Positions 54,045 through 64,000 of a stretch of DNA of 64,000 bases are shown here, one piece after another. The notes below the pieces were generated by a model that was given only the letters and a program-made list of their open reading frames with translations, did no database searches and had not been told where the DNA came from. The position numbers and the translations under genes are program-made. Each line of letters opens with the position of its first letter. The stretch's first letter is position 1. This stretch comes from Aradus depressus. Its lineage: Eukaryota; Arthropoda; Insecta; Hemiptera; Aradidae. The stretch spans positions 45,976,136 to 46,040,135 of the forward strand of contig OY759220.1 in assembly GCA_963662175.1 (NCBI GenBank), written 5' to 3'.

Positions 54045-54340
54045 TACGAAGTATAGAAGAAGTTATGTAATCGGTCAGAAATACAATGTTGAGTTTTCAC
54101 CGGAATTTTGTATTCCGACCCACTCAATAGCGAAAAAAATGTTTTCTGTCTGTCTGTGCACCATGAAGAAATATGTCGGAATTTTATATGTGTATCCAGA
54201 TTCCCATTATGATTTCAGAAGTCTCTGAATAAGACACTTGATTTTCAGCCAAATCGGTAAATTTGTTTCTAGAGGGAGAGCGAAAACATAGTTCATTAGT
54301 ATTGGGGAAGTACATCGGTGGTGATTTTTTTGTCTCTAGA
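54045..54340 (+). repeat. Family A repeat copy
   Basis: ACGAAGTATAGAAGAAGTTA, TCGGTCAGAAATACAATG, GATTTTCAGCCAAATCGG, GAGGGAGAGCGAAAAC, and TGGGGAAGTACATCGG. Confidence 0.8.
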
Positions 54341-54814
54341 TTCCAAAGGGTTTTAAAGTTCACAATGCTGAAATTCCTCTACGAATGGGCAACTTCCGCT
54401 GTAAAAATGTTCATCAGATCCGTGTGCCAAATTTCATAATGATAGGTTGAACAGGTGAATTTGAAGATGTTTATTGACAACGTTTAACCTAACTTCTTGC
54501 TCCAATTCTCCTGACCGGTTTTGCTCCGAACCGAATTTCGAATTAAATTAATTTGTGAATTAAATTAATTTAGGTCAACTTGAATTTTGAACCAGAATTT
54601 ATCGCAGTTCCGGGCCTGTATTATAATGAATTTACAAAATCAGTGCATGCATAGGTTGGAGCAATTATAATGCACAAAGGATCTTCAATCACAAAGTTTT
54701 ACTTGCATTTTTGAACCTAGTGGAGGTGAACGGAGAATAATTTACTGCCCTTTTATGATCAGAAACTGCACTTTAGGAACTCATATTTGTCGTGAGAGAA
54801 AGATTTAAAGAAAG
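54341..54814. other. Unassigned stretch
   Basis: Contains AATTAAATTAATTTGTGAA then AATTAAATTAATTTAGG, a small local duplication near 54540-54575. No gene. Confidence 0.4.
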
Positions 54815-55265
54815 TTTTGCCATTTTCCACTCTCTCTCTAAACTCGTTTCCTCTTGTTGATTTTTTCCAGCATTTTTTCCAGAGGTGTCTTCTTCTGGTC
54901 ACTTTGAACATTTTCCTCCTGGAGAACCTCCGTTTTATAGCCAAAACCTTGTCAGTGGCGGTCTCTCTCTCTCTTTTCCAAGAACTAACTGTTTAACAAG
55001 TCCCAGGTAATTTACTGATTGGTTCGCCCACCAGCCAATCATTCTTTTCCTCTTCTGCCAATTTAGCTGAAAATCAGTAGGTGTGTTATACAAGGATTTC
55101 TCAGTGCTCTTGTCGATATGTTCACAATTTTGTAAAACTTTTTTTTTTTTTTTTTGGTTTTTGGTTTTGGAGGGAAAAACCTGAAATTTCAATAAAAACT
55201 CAACATCGAACTTCTGACCGGTTTATATAACTTCCCCTATACCTTGCATAGCTGGGAAAGTAAAA
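54815..55265 (-). repeat. Family A repeat copy (diverged)
   Basis: CCACTCTCTCTCTAAACTCG, GCTGAAAATCAGTAGGTG, CTCAACATCGAACTTCTGAC, then ACTTCCCCTATACC and the worn head hairpin. Confidence 0.65.
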
Positions 55266-55284
55266 AAACACAAAAAAAAACAGT

Positions 55285-55520
55285 AAATAACTACCATGAA
55301 AAATTAAGAAATTTTCCGTAGCTTCCGCGTTCGTTTTTAACGGTTCGAATCTTTCATATTGTGTAACGAAGACGAAGAGAAGATTAATGATCTGAAGACA
55401 GCTGTGATGTGATGAGAGCTCGTTGTGACGTTTCACTGTATACTTTCATTTTCACGACATAAGTTATACAAGATGTGTCTATTAGGGATCCATATCGATA
55501 CGTGATATGTCGATAAGTAG
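55285..55520 (+). repeat. Family E repeat copy 2
   Basis: Second copy of the 50770-51010 repeat, also just outside the head hairpin of a minus-oriented family A copy. Confidence 0.8.
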
Positions 55521-55914
55521 ATGTGTTATTCAGGTACATTTCTTACATTGGCAGTTATTGAGTTAAACCCAATCCCGCCTCTCTAATCCACGATTTTTCT
55601 CCGATTATCCAGAAAATCATTAAGCTATGTCCACACTATGCCGAACGGTATCGATAGACACGGTCGATCGACAAAGTCGAACAAGTGTGTACGTGTCGCC
55701 CGGCCTTGTTGAACCATGTCGGGCCGAACCGAAGGCAACCCGAATCAAGTCGGTACAGATCAAAGGAAGTCGAGCCGATATCAGTAGTATAGCTGTGTCG
55801 AAGCATGTTGCCCAATTTTTCAGCTATCAGCTAATGTTATCAGATAACTTAATCACCGGTTAACTGATAAAAACTAAAAACAAAAAGCTTTGCAATCTTC
55901 AACAGGAGTTATTT
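55521..55914. other. Unassigned stretch
   Basis: A CpG-containing patch (55625-55800) has many TCGA words. A 78-codon plus-strand frame over it has no recognised family. Confidence 0.4.
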
Positions 55915-56148
55915 ATTTATTTCTACAGGCAAAGCCTATTATTACACAAGTAAAAAACCTTTTTATCAATAGCAATTTACAACTGTATACACGTAAATAC
56001 AAGAAGCAAATGTGCTAATAAAGAGGTACCTAATGGCAATGTCAAAATGTCATGAGGGGAGAAATCACCCATTGGTGACACTCCCTAGTCACTGTTTTTC
56101 TCTCGTTTATAGCTAATCACTGTCACTGTCACTGCTTCTGCTCAGAAG
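55915..56148 (-). mobile_element. Jockey-like LINE 3' untranslated fragment
   Basis: The minus strand shares GAGCAGAAGCAGTGACAG, GGGTGATTTCTCCCCTCATG and AATTGCTATTGATAAAAAG-like sequence with the 3' region of 47690-48095. Confidence 0.85.
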
Positions 56149-56221
56149 GTCAGATTTTTTTTATCACTTTCAGAGAAACCTTTTTTCAGATGCGTTTTTC
56201 GTATTTCCTCGAAAAGTAGGG

Positions 56222-56350
56222 GTTCTACTTGGTTATTTACACAATAGGAGGGGCCCTGGGAGTGAGTTCTGTCTATGAAATAAAACATTCTCCCAGACAG
56301 GATTCGAACCCACAACCGTTGTGTGACCATGTGACCAAAGCCCTAAGCAT
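56222..56350 (-). mobile_element. SINE S2 (second tRNA-like type)
   Basis: The minus strand reads AGGGCTTTGGTCACATGGTC, then GGTTGTGGGTTCGAATCCTG (box B), GTCTGGGAGAATG and CCCAGGGCCCC. A related copy lies at 58262-58394. Confidence 0.7.
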
Positions 56351-56389
56351 TTTTTTTTTTGTGTTCGCTGTGTTTTATGTAAAAATCGA

Positions 56390-56462
56390 GGGCGCCATCT
56401 AGGTCGCAGGTTTGAATTCCGGCCGAGGCCCTTTGGTCTTTTTTTTATCTGGAAGGTGAAGT
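56390..56462 (+). mobile_element. SINE S1, fragment
   Basis: GTCGCAGGTTTGAATTCCGG (worn box B), CCGAGGCCCTTTGG, and ATCTGGAAGGTGAA. Confidence 0.65.
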
Positions 56463-56689
56463 AGAGCTAGCAGGGAAGGGATTAGAGCATTGGATGCTTA
56501 GGTCCCTAGGTGTTCACATCAGCCCTCCCAATACATCTATCTATTTATAAATAATAGGCATAAAATCTCCAAAAAGTATATATTTGAGATGTTTCAATAT
56601 TGTAAAGGGTGCAGGATAGATATTTAATTTTTAAAAGTGCTTACAGATCTGACACCTTGCGTCGATGTCTAGTAGTATCGCTCCAGAAC

Positions 56690-57400
56690 TGTATTCTGGT
56701 AGAGAAGGTAGTCGGGGGGGTGTTGATCTCAAAGATTCTAATAATTGCTGACGTAACGAATGTATCGACATTTTGTATTTTCGTCTGTTGACACTACGAA
56801 GAATGTTCACTTTCCGCTTGTAGATTCAATCCCTGTTGTCACCTAGAGTCAACAAGTAACGCAAGGATCTACAAGAGGATGACGAAACAGCCTACTTTCA
56901 GGGATGGGATCTCGTGATGGTCTATTACTCCACCAGCTGAACGGAGTATAGGGGAAGTTATGTAATCGGTGAATCACCAGCAACGTACTTCCCCAGAACG
57001 AATTAATCAATTACGTTATTTGCGGTTTTTGAGTTGAGCTTTCCTCTAATCCCCTTTCCTTAGGCCGATTTCACTGAAAATCAAAAGGTAATTCGTTAGT
57101 ATGCAACTATGGATACTCTTATAAGATTTCGTATGAAGAATTGTTTATATATTTTTTTCATTTTTGGAATCGGCGGAGGACCATAGAACATGAAATTTCA
57201 CTGAAAACAACATCGAATTTCTAACTGATTACATTAAGAAAAGTTATGTAACTTCGAACAGCTGGGGAAGGAAAATTTTTTGTCGGTCTGTATGCATTCA
57301 TTCCAATGTATGAATACATCGACACGAAATTGTAGATGTCTAGAACCTTTATATAGACGACACCTACTGATAATCAGCGGGGGAGGAACAAAAAATGTCT
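56690..57400. repeat. Cluster of family A pieces in both orientations
   Basis: Plus pieces at about 56700-56800 and 57295-57400. A mosaic at 56945-57270 has a plus head (ATAGGGGAAGTTATGTAATC) joined directly to a minus tail (GGTGAATCACCAGC, ACTTCCCCAGAACG). Confidence 0.65.
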
Positions 57401-57626
57401 GTTTATGCGCCTGTGTGTGTGTGTGTATATACAGTAAAATCCGGTTATAACGATATTCAAGGGACCAAGAAAAATACATCGTTATATCCGGAACCAAACT
57501 GTTACACCTACATACAAATGTATGGGCTTGTTAGTGAAAAAAAGGTGTTTTACAATGTTCTTAACGAGAAAGTTTATATATTTTTTTATATATATTAGTT
57601 TATATATTTATATATTTTTTTTCCAG

Positions 57627-58002
57627 TCCAAAGTCCTTCGTCGAATTGTAAATGCTCCATTCTACGTCACCAATAAATTACTCCATGAAGACCTAAACAT
57701 CCCAACTGTCCAAGAACTCGTCCAATCCCGATTCTTAAATTTCCACAATAAACTTTCATCCCATCCTAACCCATTTGCACAAGTCCTATCCTCTCAATCC
57801 CATCCTGACAATCCTCCACGCCGTCTGAATAGGAGGTGGCCTCGAGATCTTCTAAGGGAAAACTAACCATTGTACTAGTTTCTAGGGAGTGTCAGCGCTG
57901 GCTGACCTCTCCCAACATGTGCCATAGACACTTAAGCATAGAGTTAACATATTTGCTCATTATATAAAATGTATATAGATTGCAAATAAAGAAAAGAGAA
58001 AA

Positions 58003-58019
<17 letters not shown>
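57627..58019 (+). mobile_element. Jockey-like LINE, 3' end with poly-A
   Basis: Codes for SKVLRRIVNAPFYVTNKLLH, then EDLNIPTVQELVQSRFLN and SSHPNPFAQVL, with a stop at 57866. Then follows a 3' untranslated region with GCAAATAAAG and an A-rich tail (about 57988-58019). The frame is unbroken. It is related to, but clearly different from, the copy at 47690. Confidence 0.88.
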
Positions 58020-58033
<14 letters not shown>

Positions 58034-58261
58034 TTTTTTTTTACTTTTTAAAATTTTTATAAAATTTAGTTACCTACATACATTTGTAACTGTATACATA
58101 AATTATGTATACACATGAGTACATATGTATTAATTTTCCACAAAAAAATCAGTTATTGTAGTTTGCTTGGTTTTTTTTTAAGTATAAATTTTTGCTTACA
58201 TGTTTTTGTTTTTTTTTGCCTTATGTACGATGCATATTAGCCATGTAAATGTGTTATCTAG

Positions 58262-58394
58262 TTATATTTACGACATCCATGGCCCCGAGAGGGAGTTCTA
58301 TCACTCCCGGACGGGATTCGAACCCGCAAACCATGATGAGACCATGCGACCAAAGCCCTATGCTCTAGCCCGCACGGCCACCATGGCCCCCTTG
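58262..58394 (-). mobile_element. SINE S2 copy
   Basis: The minus strand reads GGGGGCCATGGTGGCCGTGC, GGGCTAGAGCATAGGGC, then TTGCGGGTTCGAATCCCGTC (box B) and GGGAGTGATAGAACTCCC, ending in CGGGGCCATGG. The end GGCCATGG repeats the start, giving a possible short flanking duplication. Confidence 0.72.
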
Positions 58395-58843
58395 CTTACA
58401 TGGTTATGAAGTCCCGAGGAGGAAAAGGAAAGACTAATCTGAAACTAGGAATATAGGCACCAGAAGGGAAGAAGGGAGTTCGAAGAAAATTCAACAAGGG
58501 GGAAATGGTATGTTTGGGAATGGAATGACTCATTGGGCTCGGAAAAAGTAAACAAGAACCGTGTTTAAAACCCTTTTCTATAATGTTCGTATTTTTCATC
58601 CGTTCAAAACTCATACTGTTTTACCCAATTATGTATGTATGTGCGTATGTACATACATATTATACCGTTATAACCGGAATGAAAGAACAACTTTTTCTTA
58701 TGTTTTAGATCGTGTTATACGGAATATCGTTATACCTAACATCGTTATATCCGTACTTATTTCTTCACTTTTAAATAGCAAAACCAAACTAGATACGGGT
58801 TTTACATCGTCATATCTGGAATCGTTACAATAGGATTTTACTG

Positions 58844-59224
58844 TATGTGACTCCAGAATCCTCATAAGACGATAGCTATTTCTTTTCGGCTTAACGCAAG
58901 AACTGCTTATAGAATGAATGTATAATTAAGTAATACAGATGTATCAGTCTAACATAAATTTTTTTTTTACCTAAACTAATTTTGTCAGTCAAATTGACAT
59001 CTTCAGATGGTGAATCTGAACATACATAAACCAAATAACTCTGGAATTTACGAGTATTCACAGCAAATGTCAATCATTACTATTAAAAGTTAAAACTTTT
59101 TTTTTACCTGAAGATGTCTGATGAAAAGTTTCACTGATGAAACTAGTTGTGGTAATAAATAAATCTATGTTGAACTGATACATCGGTATTGCTTATTTAA
59201 CAAGTAGGTCCACTACATCCGCCT
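58844..59224. other. Unassigned stretch
   Basis: Two TTTTTTTTACCT blocks (about 58963 and 59100) are followed by words such as TCTTCAGATGGTG and CTGAAGATGTCTGATG in inverse sense, a possible terminal pair of a LINE- or Penelope-like element. Confidence 0.4.
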
Positions 59225-59535
59225 ACTACCAAGAAATATGAATGAATGTATCGACACAAAATTGCATATGTGAATTCAAAATCCCATAAGGACGACACTT
59301 AACAATTTTTAGCGGAATCGTCAGAAGGGAGGGGGGCTCAATTCAAAAAGCCTAATAACTGCTGACGTAACGAATTTATCTACACAGATTTTAGTATGAA
59401 GATTTGGGATTCCGCATGTACGTCAACTATTGAATATTAGCGCAAACGGTCGACTAGTTTTGGAGGGGAAGCGAAAAATTAATTGATTAATTCTTTCTGG
59501 GGATGATGGTGGATGGTGATTCACCGAATTTTTTT
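59225..59535 (+). repeat. Family A repeat copy
   Basis: GAATGAATGTATCGACAC, ATCCCATAAGGACGACAC, CGCAAACGGTCGACTAG, TTAATTGATTAATTC and TGGTGATTCACCG. Confidence 0.82.
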
Positions 59536-59779
59536 GAAAGTAAAAGTGTGAGGAGGGTATGGTGCTCTGTTTGTTGAGACGGGGCTGTTATCTCAACATG
59601 AAGATCACCAGATTGTGACAACCGTCTCTCCTTCCTCGTGACTAACCTGGCTAGTTTGCATACATTGCAATTTGTCAGACCGAGGTTGTGCTACAGGCTG
59701 TACTCACACAAAGCTCAACACTCCTGTGGTTACACCAACCGATAAGGAGAGACCTCATCGGATCAGTTCGTCATGAATG

Positions 59780-60170
59780 TTAGTTAGTTATTGTCGTTGC
59801 CTAGTGAATGTTGTTGCCTACTACCCGAGCGCTCTTTCATCGCTTTATTGGACATGAGCCCGACTCAATTTTGCCTACCTGGGCTTATTCACCCTGGGGG
59901 ATGTTTAACGAATACCTGACACTGCACAGGCTCGGGACTGACGCTTATCGTCCCACCCGAATGTCAGGTAGTCAGGTGAATAAACCTAGACAACATTTAG
60001 AACTCCCAGAGTAGAGTCAGGCTCATGTCCACCAGTGACGAACGATTGACCATCGCTCAATGTCTCATCCGAAGGTCGGCGTGCTCAAAGTTTTATCACT
60101 TTCCAGATAAAAAACTGAAGGACCTCGGCCGGGTTTCGAACCTGCCATCTTTAGATCAGTAGACTAGCGT
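59780..60170. mobile_element. Mosaic of SINE S1 pieces in alternating orientation
   Basis: Minus block 59780-59965 (3' half), plus block 59964-60050 (GGTGAATAAACC to CATGTCCACCAGTGACG), and minus block 60046-60170 (to box B, GGGTTTCGAACC). The head with box A is lost. Confidence 0.75.
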
Positions 60171-60245
60171 TATTTTATTTTATGCTAGCCGGCTTTCGAG
60201 GTTGCCCTCATCATCTCGGAGTCTGATAAAATATTCAAAACATAA
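60171..60245 (-). repeat. Family D fragment
   Basis: TTTTATGCTAGCCGGCTTTC, GAGGTTGCCCTCATCATC, the inverse of the family D signature. Confidence 0.7.
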
Positions 60246-60302
60246 ATGAATAAATGAAATAAAACAAAATTTACTTTCAGTTTTTATACAACTTTTACTT
60301 GA

Positions 60303-60370
60303 ACCCCCCCCCTCCCCCCTCCCCCCCCCCTCCCCCCTCCCCCCCCTCCCCCCCCCCCTCCTCCCCCCCA
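60303..60370 (-). repeat. C-rich tract (quadruplex-prone on minus strand)
   Basis: Runs of six or more C separated by single T for about 65 bp. On the minus strand this is a G-run array. Confidence 0.9.
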
Positions 60371-61339
60371 TTTTCGTCCAATTTCGGCTAAAATCTGGTC
60401 AGATCTATCTAATTAGCACAAGTGACCCCTTCATTCAAAATTTCATATTCATAGTTATAATAGTTTTCGCGGTGTAGCGCTCACATCTTTCCAATCACAT
60501 ACACATAGACACAGAAACCTCGATCTCGGATTTTGACACGATTACAATACTTGTTTATACTATAAGGTATAAAAAAGTAAAAATGAATACCCCATTATTT
60601 TTGATATTACACCGCCTCTTTGATCACTGGAATATTACGATCCGACATTAATCCTCCTTGTCGAGGCACTCCTCGGCCCCTCGTTATGAGATAACGGCTA
60701 TTTGGCTGAGCACCTTCCTGTCAATATTTTGAAAAGTGAAAGTGGCACAGTGTACTTGGCGAAGTGCCGTACTTCGCCCCAGGAGCCATTAGAAGCACAA
60801 GCCCCCTTCACCTGAGCCAACCCCCGAAGAGCACTGCTTCGTCTCCACCATCCTGCCTCCCCACCCGGTACAGTTAACATCCCTTGGCACATCTTACTTG
60901 TGTAAGAATCAGTTCCACGTTAGAAATCACTGTTCCCACTCTCTCCTTATTTGGACCGCGTAAAAATAACATTTTGTATTACATATATAGAGAAGGGTTG
61001 TCAAACCGATAGTAATAAAATTAAGAGCGCAAAATGAGTAGATTATGAAATTTAGCGCAAATTATAGATGGAGTAATTTCCTAAAACATTTTTTATACTA
61101 AGTCAGGGGGGCTGCACGCTTGGAATTGTATGACATTTCACACATACCATCCTTATAAGCCAATAACCAGCTGAATACTGAAAATAGTTAGCTGAACAAT
61201 ATTTTTAAAACAAATTATCCGACCTAGGATCATGTGCATCCAAAATTAGTATTTATGCCGAGGGTAAAAGAGTCACCACTTCGCCCCTTAAAAGCCCCGG
61301 TTTTCCGCTCAAGTGACAACAAGATCAAAAAAGTTCATT
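60371..61339. other. Unassigned stretch with GC-rich patch
   Basis: At 60650-60900 GC content rises. A 64-codon minus-strand frame (60698-60892) there begins MCQGMLTVPGGEAGWW and has no recognised family. GGCGAAGTGCCGTACTTCGCC at about 60758-60778 is a small palindrome. No gene can be called. Confidence 0.4.
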
Positions 61340-61630
61340 TTTACTTCCCCAGCTCTACACAGGAATTCGATGTTGGGAATTTTATGTTTTTGGAACACCT
61401 AATATAAAAAAAAAAAAAAAAAAAAAAAAAACATTTGTGTGTGAGTGTATTTGCGATAACTCCCTCTAGAATGACTAAAATTTCACATTTGCATCGAGAA
61501 CCCCAAAAGACGACAACTGTTGATTTTCAGCCAAATCGACCTAAAAGAAGGGGAGGATTAGGGAAGGGGGGGGGGGAGTTGATTAGTTCGCTCTGGGGAA
61601 GTACAGTGCCAGTGATTCACCATTGACTTT
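61340..61630 (+). repeat. Family A repeat copy
   Basis: TTACTTCCCCAGCTCTAC, GGAATTCGATGTTGGG, an A-tract at 61408-61430, GATTTTCAGCCAAATCGACC, a G-tract, CTCTGGGGAAGTACAG and AGTGATTCACC. Confidence 0.8.
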
Positions 61631-62006
61631 TTACTCCAAATTTAAGTTAACGTTCTATCAGTTTGATTAAATAGTATTAAATTGATGACCCATGCTCGTA
61701 AAGAGTTTTAATGTGTTTCAAAATGCATTCTCATTTATTGAAAGTTAATGTTTTTTTTTTTTTAAGACTGCTCTAATGTCTAAAGTATATTTTTCTAGTT
61801 GTAAAAGAATATATAGCCTCAAAGTCTTCTCACAAGAGATAATAGAATCTCCAATATGATGTTTATAAAACAATCCATTTTCTCTTTTAACGTTAATGAG
61901 CACTTAATGAAAAGAGCTAGAACAGAGATGTTCCACGTTCTCTCATAAATAGTTTTTATGCTTTTCTCTTCGACATTCCTTTCGAATAATTTTTTTATTG
62001 TAAAAA

Positions 62007-62065
62007 CCTTGAGCACGCCGTCCTTCGGATTGGATATTGACAGCCTGCGCGATGTCAGATTCAAG
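62007..62065 (+). mobile_element. SINE S1, fragment
   Basis: ACCTTGAGCACGCCGTCCTT, CGGATTGG and GCGCGATGTCAGA. Confidence 0.7.
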
Positions 62066-62109
62066 GGGGGTTTCAAAAGGTTTCTAATAAGGGTTTATAA
62101 TATACAGAT

Positions 62110-62470
62110 AACAGGTGGAAACTCAGCATCCAATTTCTGACCTATTACGTAACTTCCCCTATGCCAAAAGAGCAAACTTTTTTTAAATAAAAGAATTCAC
62201 AGTTTTGTCATTTTGTAGAATCTATCTTCAGTGCTAACTGAATGAGACTGTGTGGAAATTATGTAATCGGTCAAAACTTCGATGCGAAGTTTTCAACGGA
62301 ATTTAATGTTTTCCGACCTCCTGATGCCAAAAATGAAATTCTGAAATGAAAAAAAAAAAAAAAAAATGCTGTCTGTGTGTGTCTGCGAACATGAACATGA
62401 TAACTCACGATAGAATAAATGTAAAAAACACACTCGAAATTTTATAAGTAGTGTGATGCCCAAAAATATG
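62110..62470. repeat. Family A pieces, minus then plus
   Basis: Minus head end at 62115-62165 (CCAATTTCTGACCTATTACG, ACTTCCCCTATG). Plus copy at 62240-62460 (TAATCGGTCAAAACTTCGAT, CAACGGAATTTAATGTTTTC, GTCTGTGTGTGTCTG). Confidence 0.72.
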
Positions 62471-62631
62471 AACATACATTGTTTGAAATAAATTAGGGAC
62501 AAAGGAATGAAAACCGGTGGCTTGAACAACAGGAAGTCCAAGAAGAACCACAACAATACGGAGAAACCAAGGTGGGGAACTGAGCCACCAATAGGCACCC
62601 AGATCAGTCCCGGAGGGCGGGAAAAGTTGCT

Positions 62632-62940
62632 GTGAGCGGACCCCAATATGGATCGATATTCTTCAACTGTTGCCACCTGAGAGGTAGGAACAGGCCTACT
62701 TCGTCAGAGACCGCCGCCGAGGGAGGACCTGCCCCAACTCATCCGTTGCCTCCAGAGAGGGAGGATCACACTACTTCATCAACTGTCCTGAGCAACCATT
62801 CAACATCAGATCAACAGAGGGAAATCCATTGGAGCTCTTCTGGACCATTAAGACAACAGCAGAGGCTGATCAGCGCAGAACTCCAGGACCCAATAGCCAT
62901 CACATCCAGCATTAAATCAAGAAGGTACCGTGAATTTTAA
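62632..62940 (+). CDS. Unidentified GC-rich open frame
   Basis: The 102-codon frame starts MSGPQYGSIFFNCCHLRG and is rich in Pro, Ser, Glu and Gln (SSETAAEGGPAPTHPLPP; DQQREIHWSSSGPLRQQQ). Upstream in the same phase LEQQEVQEEPQQYGETK is readable before a stop near 62583, so the original frame may have been longer. GC content is well above the surroundings. It may be a decayed exon or part of a retrotransposon ORF1. A GGTACC at about 62924 could be a weak splice donor. No family was recognised. Confidence 0.3.
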   Translation: MSGPQYGSIFFNCCHLRGRNRPTSSETAAEGGPAPTHPLPPEREDHTTSSTVLSNHSTSDQQREIHWSSSGPLRQQQRLISAELQDPIAITSSIKSRRYREF

Positions 62941-63264
62941 ACCATTATAAAGACAAAGCCAGAGAGTATTTTGAGAAAATACATTTTCATTTTTAAAGAC
63001 TTGTTTAATAAGGATCCTGAGCAATTGTTTTTAAGTTTTCCACACATGTTTTTCATTAAGAATATATACAATCAAACCAGAATGGCCTAATTTTTATTTC
63101 ATGTATTTTGCACCTCATGTCATTTTGACTTTTCACAACTGCTAGTCTTGGCGGACCCACGACCAAAGGAAGGTAAGAAAGAATTAGAATCATTTTTTTA
63201 GAACATTTTATTTAACAAAAACAAAGATAAGCATTTTCATTTTAAATTACAGTAGGTATATCTA

Positions 63265-63335
63265 GTATGATCTAAAGACGACACCTATTGATAGCCAAAT
63301 CGACCAAAGGGAAGGGGAGATTAGGGAGTTAACAA
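63265..63335 (+). repeat. Family A fragment
   Basis: AAAGACGACACCTATTGAT, AGCCAAATCGACC and GGGGAGATTAGGG. Another scrap begins at 63965. Confidence 0.65.
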
Positions 63336-63339
63336 AAAA

Positions 63340-63516
63340 CATTAAGGCGTAGTCAAGGTCCACGCCATAGATTTTCCGTAAAAACGTCGGGATAAAATTA
63401 TTTTCTTTTCGATGCTGCCGTAGCTCTTGCATTTGCTCGGCACTATACTTTAGGTTTTTAAAATTTCTTTTGATGCGAGCTTTCCTCTGATTTGCGTTTT
63501 CTATAATTCTGCGCAT
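63340..63516 (-). CDS. Possible first coding exon of an unidentified gene
   Basis: From ATG at 63516 the frame reads MRRIIENANQRKARIKRNF, then KNLKYSAEQMQELRQHRK and FIPTFLRKIYGVDLDYA before running into family A sequence at about 63340. It is basic and helix-prone. An alternative ATG at 63524 gives a 23-residue frame (MNRKYAQNYRKRKSEESS). The family is unknown and no donor site could be fixed. The CpG-rich sequence upstream makes a real 5' exon plausible. Confidence 0.35.
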
Positions 63517-63900
63517 ATTTACGATTCATATGAGACGATTTCTTTAATTTTTTTGCAATTTTCAATTTAATACCAGTTTTTACATATATATTTCGGCGAA
63601 TATTTTTATTGTTTCACTTTGAGTCCGAAGTAGTGCTCCTCAAGCTCTTTACAATGACACTCGAATCAACGTCCTATCTAAACGCGTTATCACGCTACAC
63701 TAATTTCTAATTTAACACAACGCTAATTCGCAACAATCATCCGCCGGCGCCCACACTAGCTCGATAACGTCACAGGCAAAACAAACACTGCACAACAAAC
63801 ATGTACAGACATGCTCTATCCATTCCGTTGTTATCGCATTATTAGTCTCGTAGTTATTAGCGATTGAAATCTGACGGTATTTTGTAACACAAGTAAGTTT
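63517..63900 (-). promoter_or_regulatory. CpG-rich promoter-like region
   Basis: About a dozen CpGs fall in 63628-63780, far more than elsewhere outside the LINEs, including GCCGGCGGAT and AACGCGTT on the minus strand. It lies directly upstream of the possible exon. No TATA box was placed. Confidence 0.35.
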
Positions 63901-64000
63901 GACCAGCTATCACTGTGCTTAACGAGCGAATAGACTTTTTTACGTCAAAAATACTGCCGTTGTTGTGAAAGTATTGACACGAAAATTCATATGTAGATTC

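Larger units (their letters stand above)
57432..58843. mobile_element. pogo-like TA-flanked element with nested insertions
   Basis: The ends are CAGTAAAATCCGGTTATAAC and the inverted GTTACAATAGGATTTTACTG. TA is duplicated at 57430-57431 and 58844-58845. Both subterminal regions repeat 'atcgttata(t/c)c' words. No transposase remains. A Jockey-like LINE end (57627-58019) and a SINE S2 (58262-58394) lie inside. Confidence 0.85.

Noticed and set aside
60180..60371. Gly/Arg-rich minus-strand frame
   Set aside because: It is an artefact of the C-rich tract and a family D fragment.

Overview
The window looks like nuclear DNA of an insect, probably a hemipteran. It is AT-rich and packed with transposable elements, has short GT-AG introns, and its tRNA-derived SINEs end in CCTAA units that resemble the arthropod TTAGG telomere repeat. 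The species assignment is an inference from general repeat style and has not been checked by any search. No complete single-copy gene is visible. The sequence is almost entirely interspersed repeats, many of them nested in one another.

Layout. Left third (1-25 kb): fragments of an abundant hairpin-ended repeat (called family A here), a perfect 37-bp tandem array, a Helitron deletion derivative (5975-7157), a 5'-truncated R1-clade-like LINE with a nearly intact reverse transcriptase (7974-10685, minus) and two shorter relatives of it (20725-21229 and 22547-22745), all three with target-site duplications. The same third holds a 43-bp minisatellite with higher-order structure (12094-12569), a PIF/Harbinger deletion derivative (13703-14367), a decayed four-exon gene (16444-17431, minus), a two-exon piggyBac-like N-terminus (19090-19740, minus) and a nearly 1-kb inverted repeat (21504-22482).

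Middle (25-38 kb): a young Ty3/Gypsy-type LTR element (25385-29214, minus) with 588-bp LTRs that look identical, an ATAT target duplication and a gag but no pol. It sits in the 3' region of an older LINE. A PIF/Harbinger element (35511-36434) is inserted in a family A copy, and the empty site can be read from the two flanks.

Right part (38-64 kb): the main field of a tRNA-derived SINE (about 20 copies or fragments in the window), three Jockey-like LINE 3' ends, two pogo-like TA-flanked elements (51903-52572 and 57432-58843, the latter carrying a Jockey fragment and a second type of SINE), and many more family A copies. Candidate host-gene pieces are one well-spliced exon encoding a membrane anchor (45686-45831, plus) and a CpG-rich promoter-like segment with a possible first exon at the right edge (63340-63900, minus).

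The elements do not form an operon or pathway. What they give is a relative order of insertion: family A is oldest, DNA transposons and SINEs landed in it, and the LTR element and LINE copy 2 look the most recent. Repeat copy boundaries are by-eye estimates unless a target-site duplication is given.
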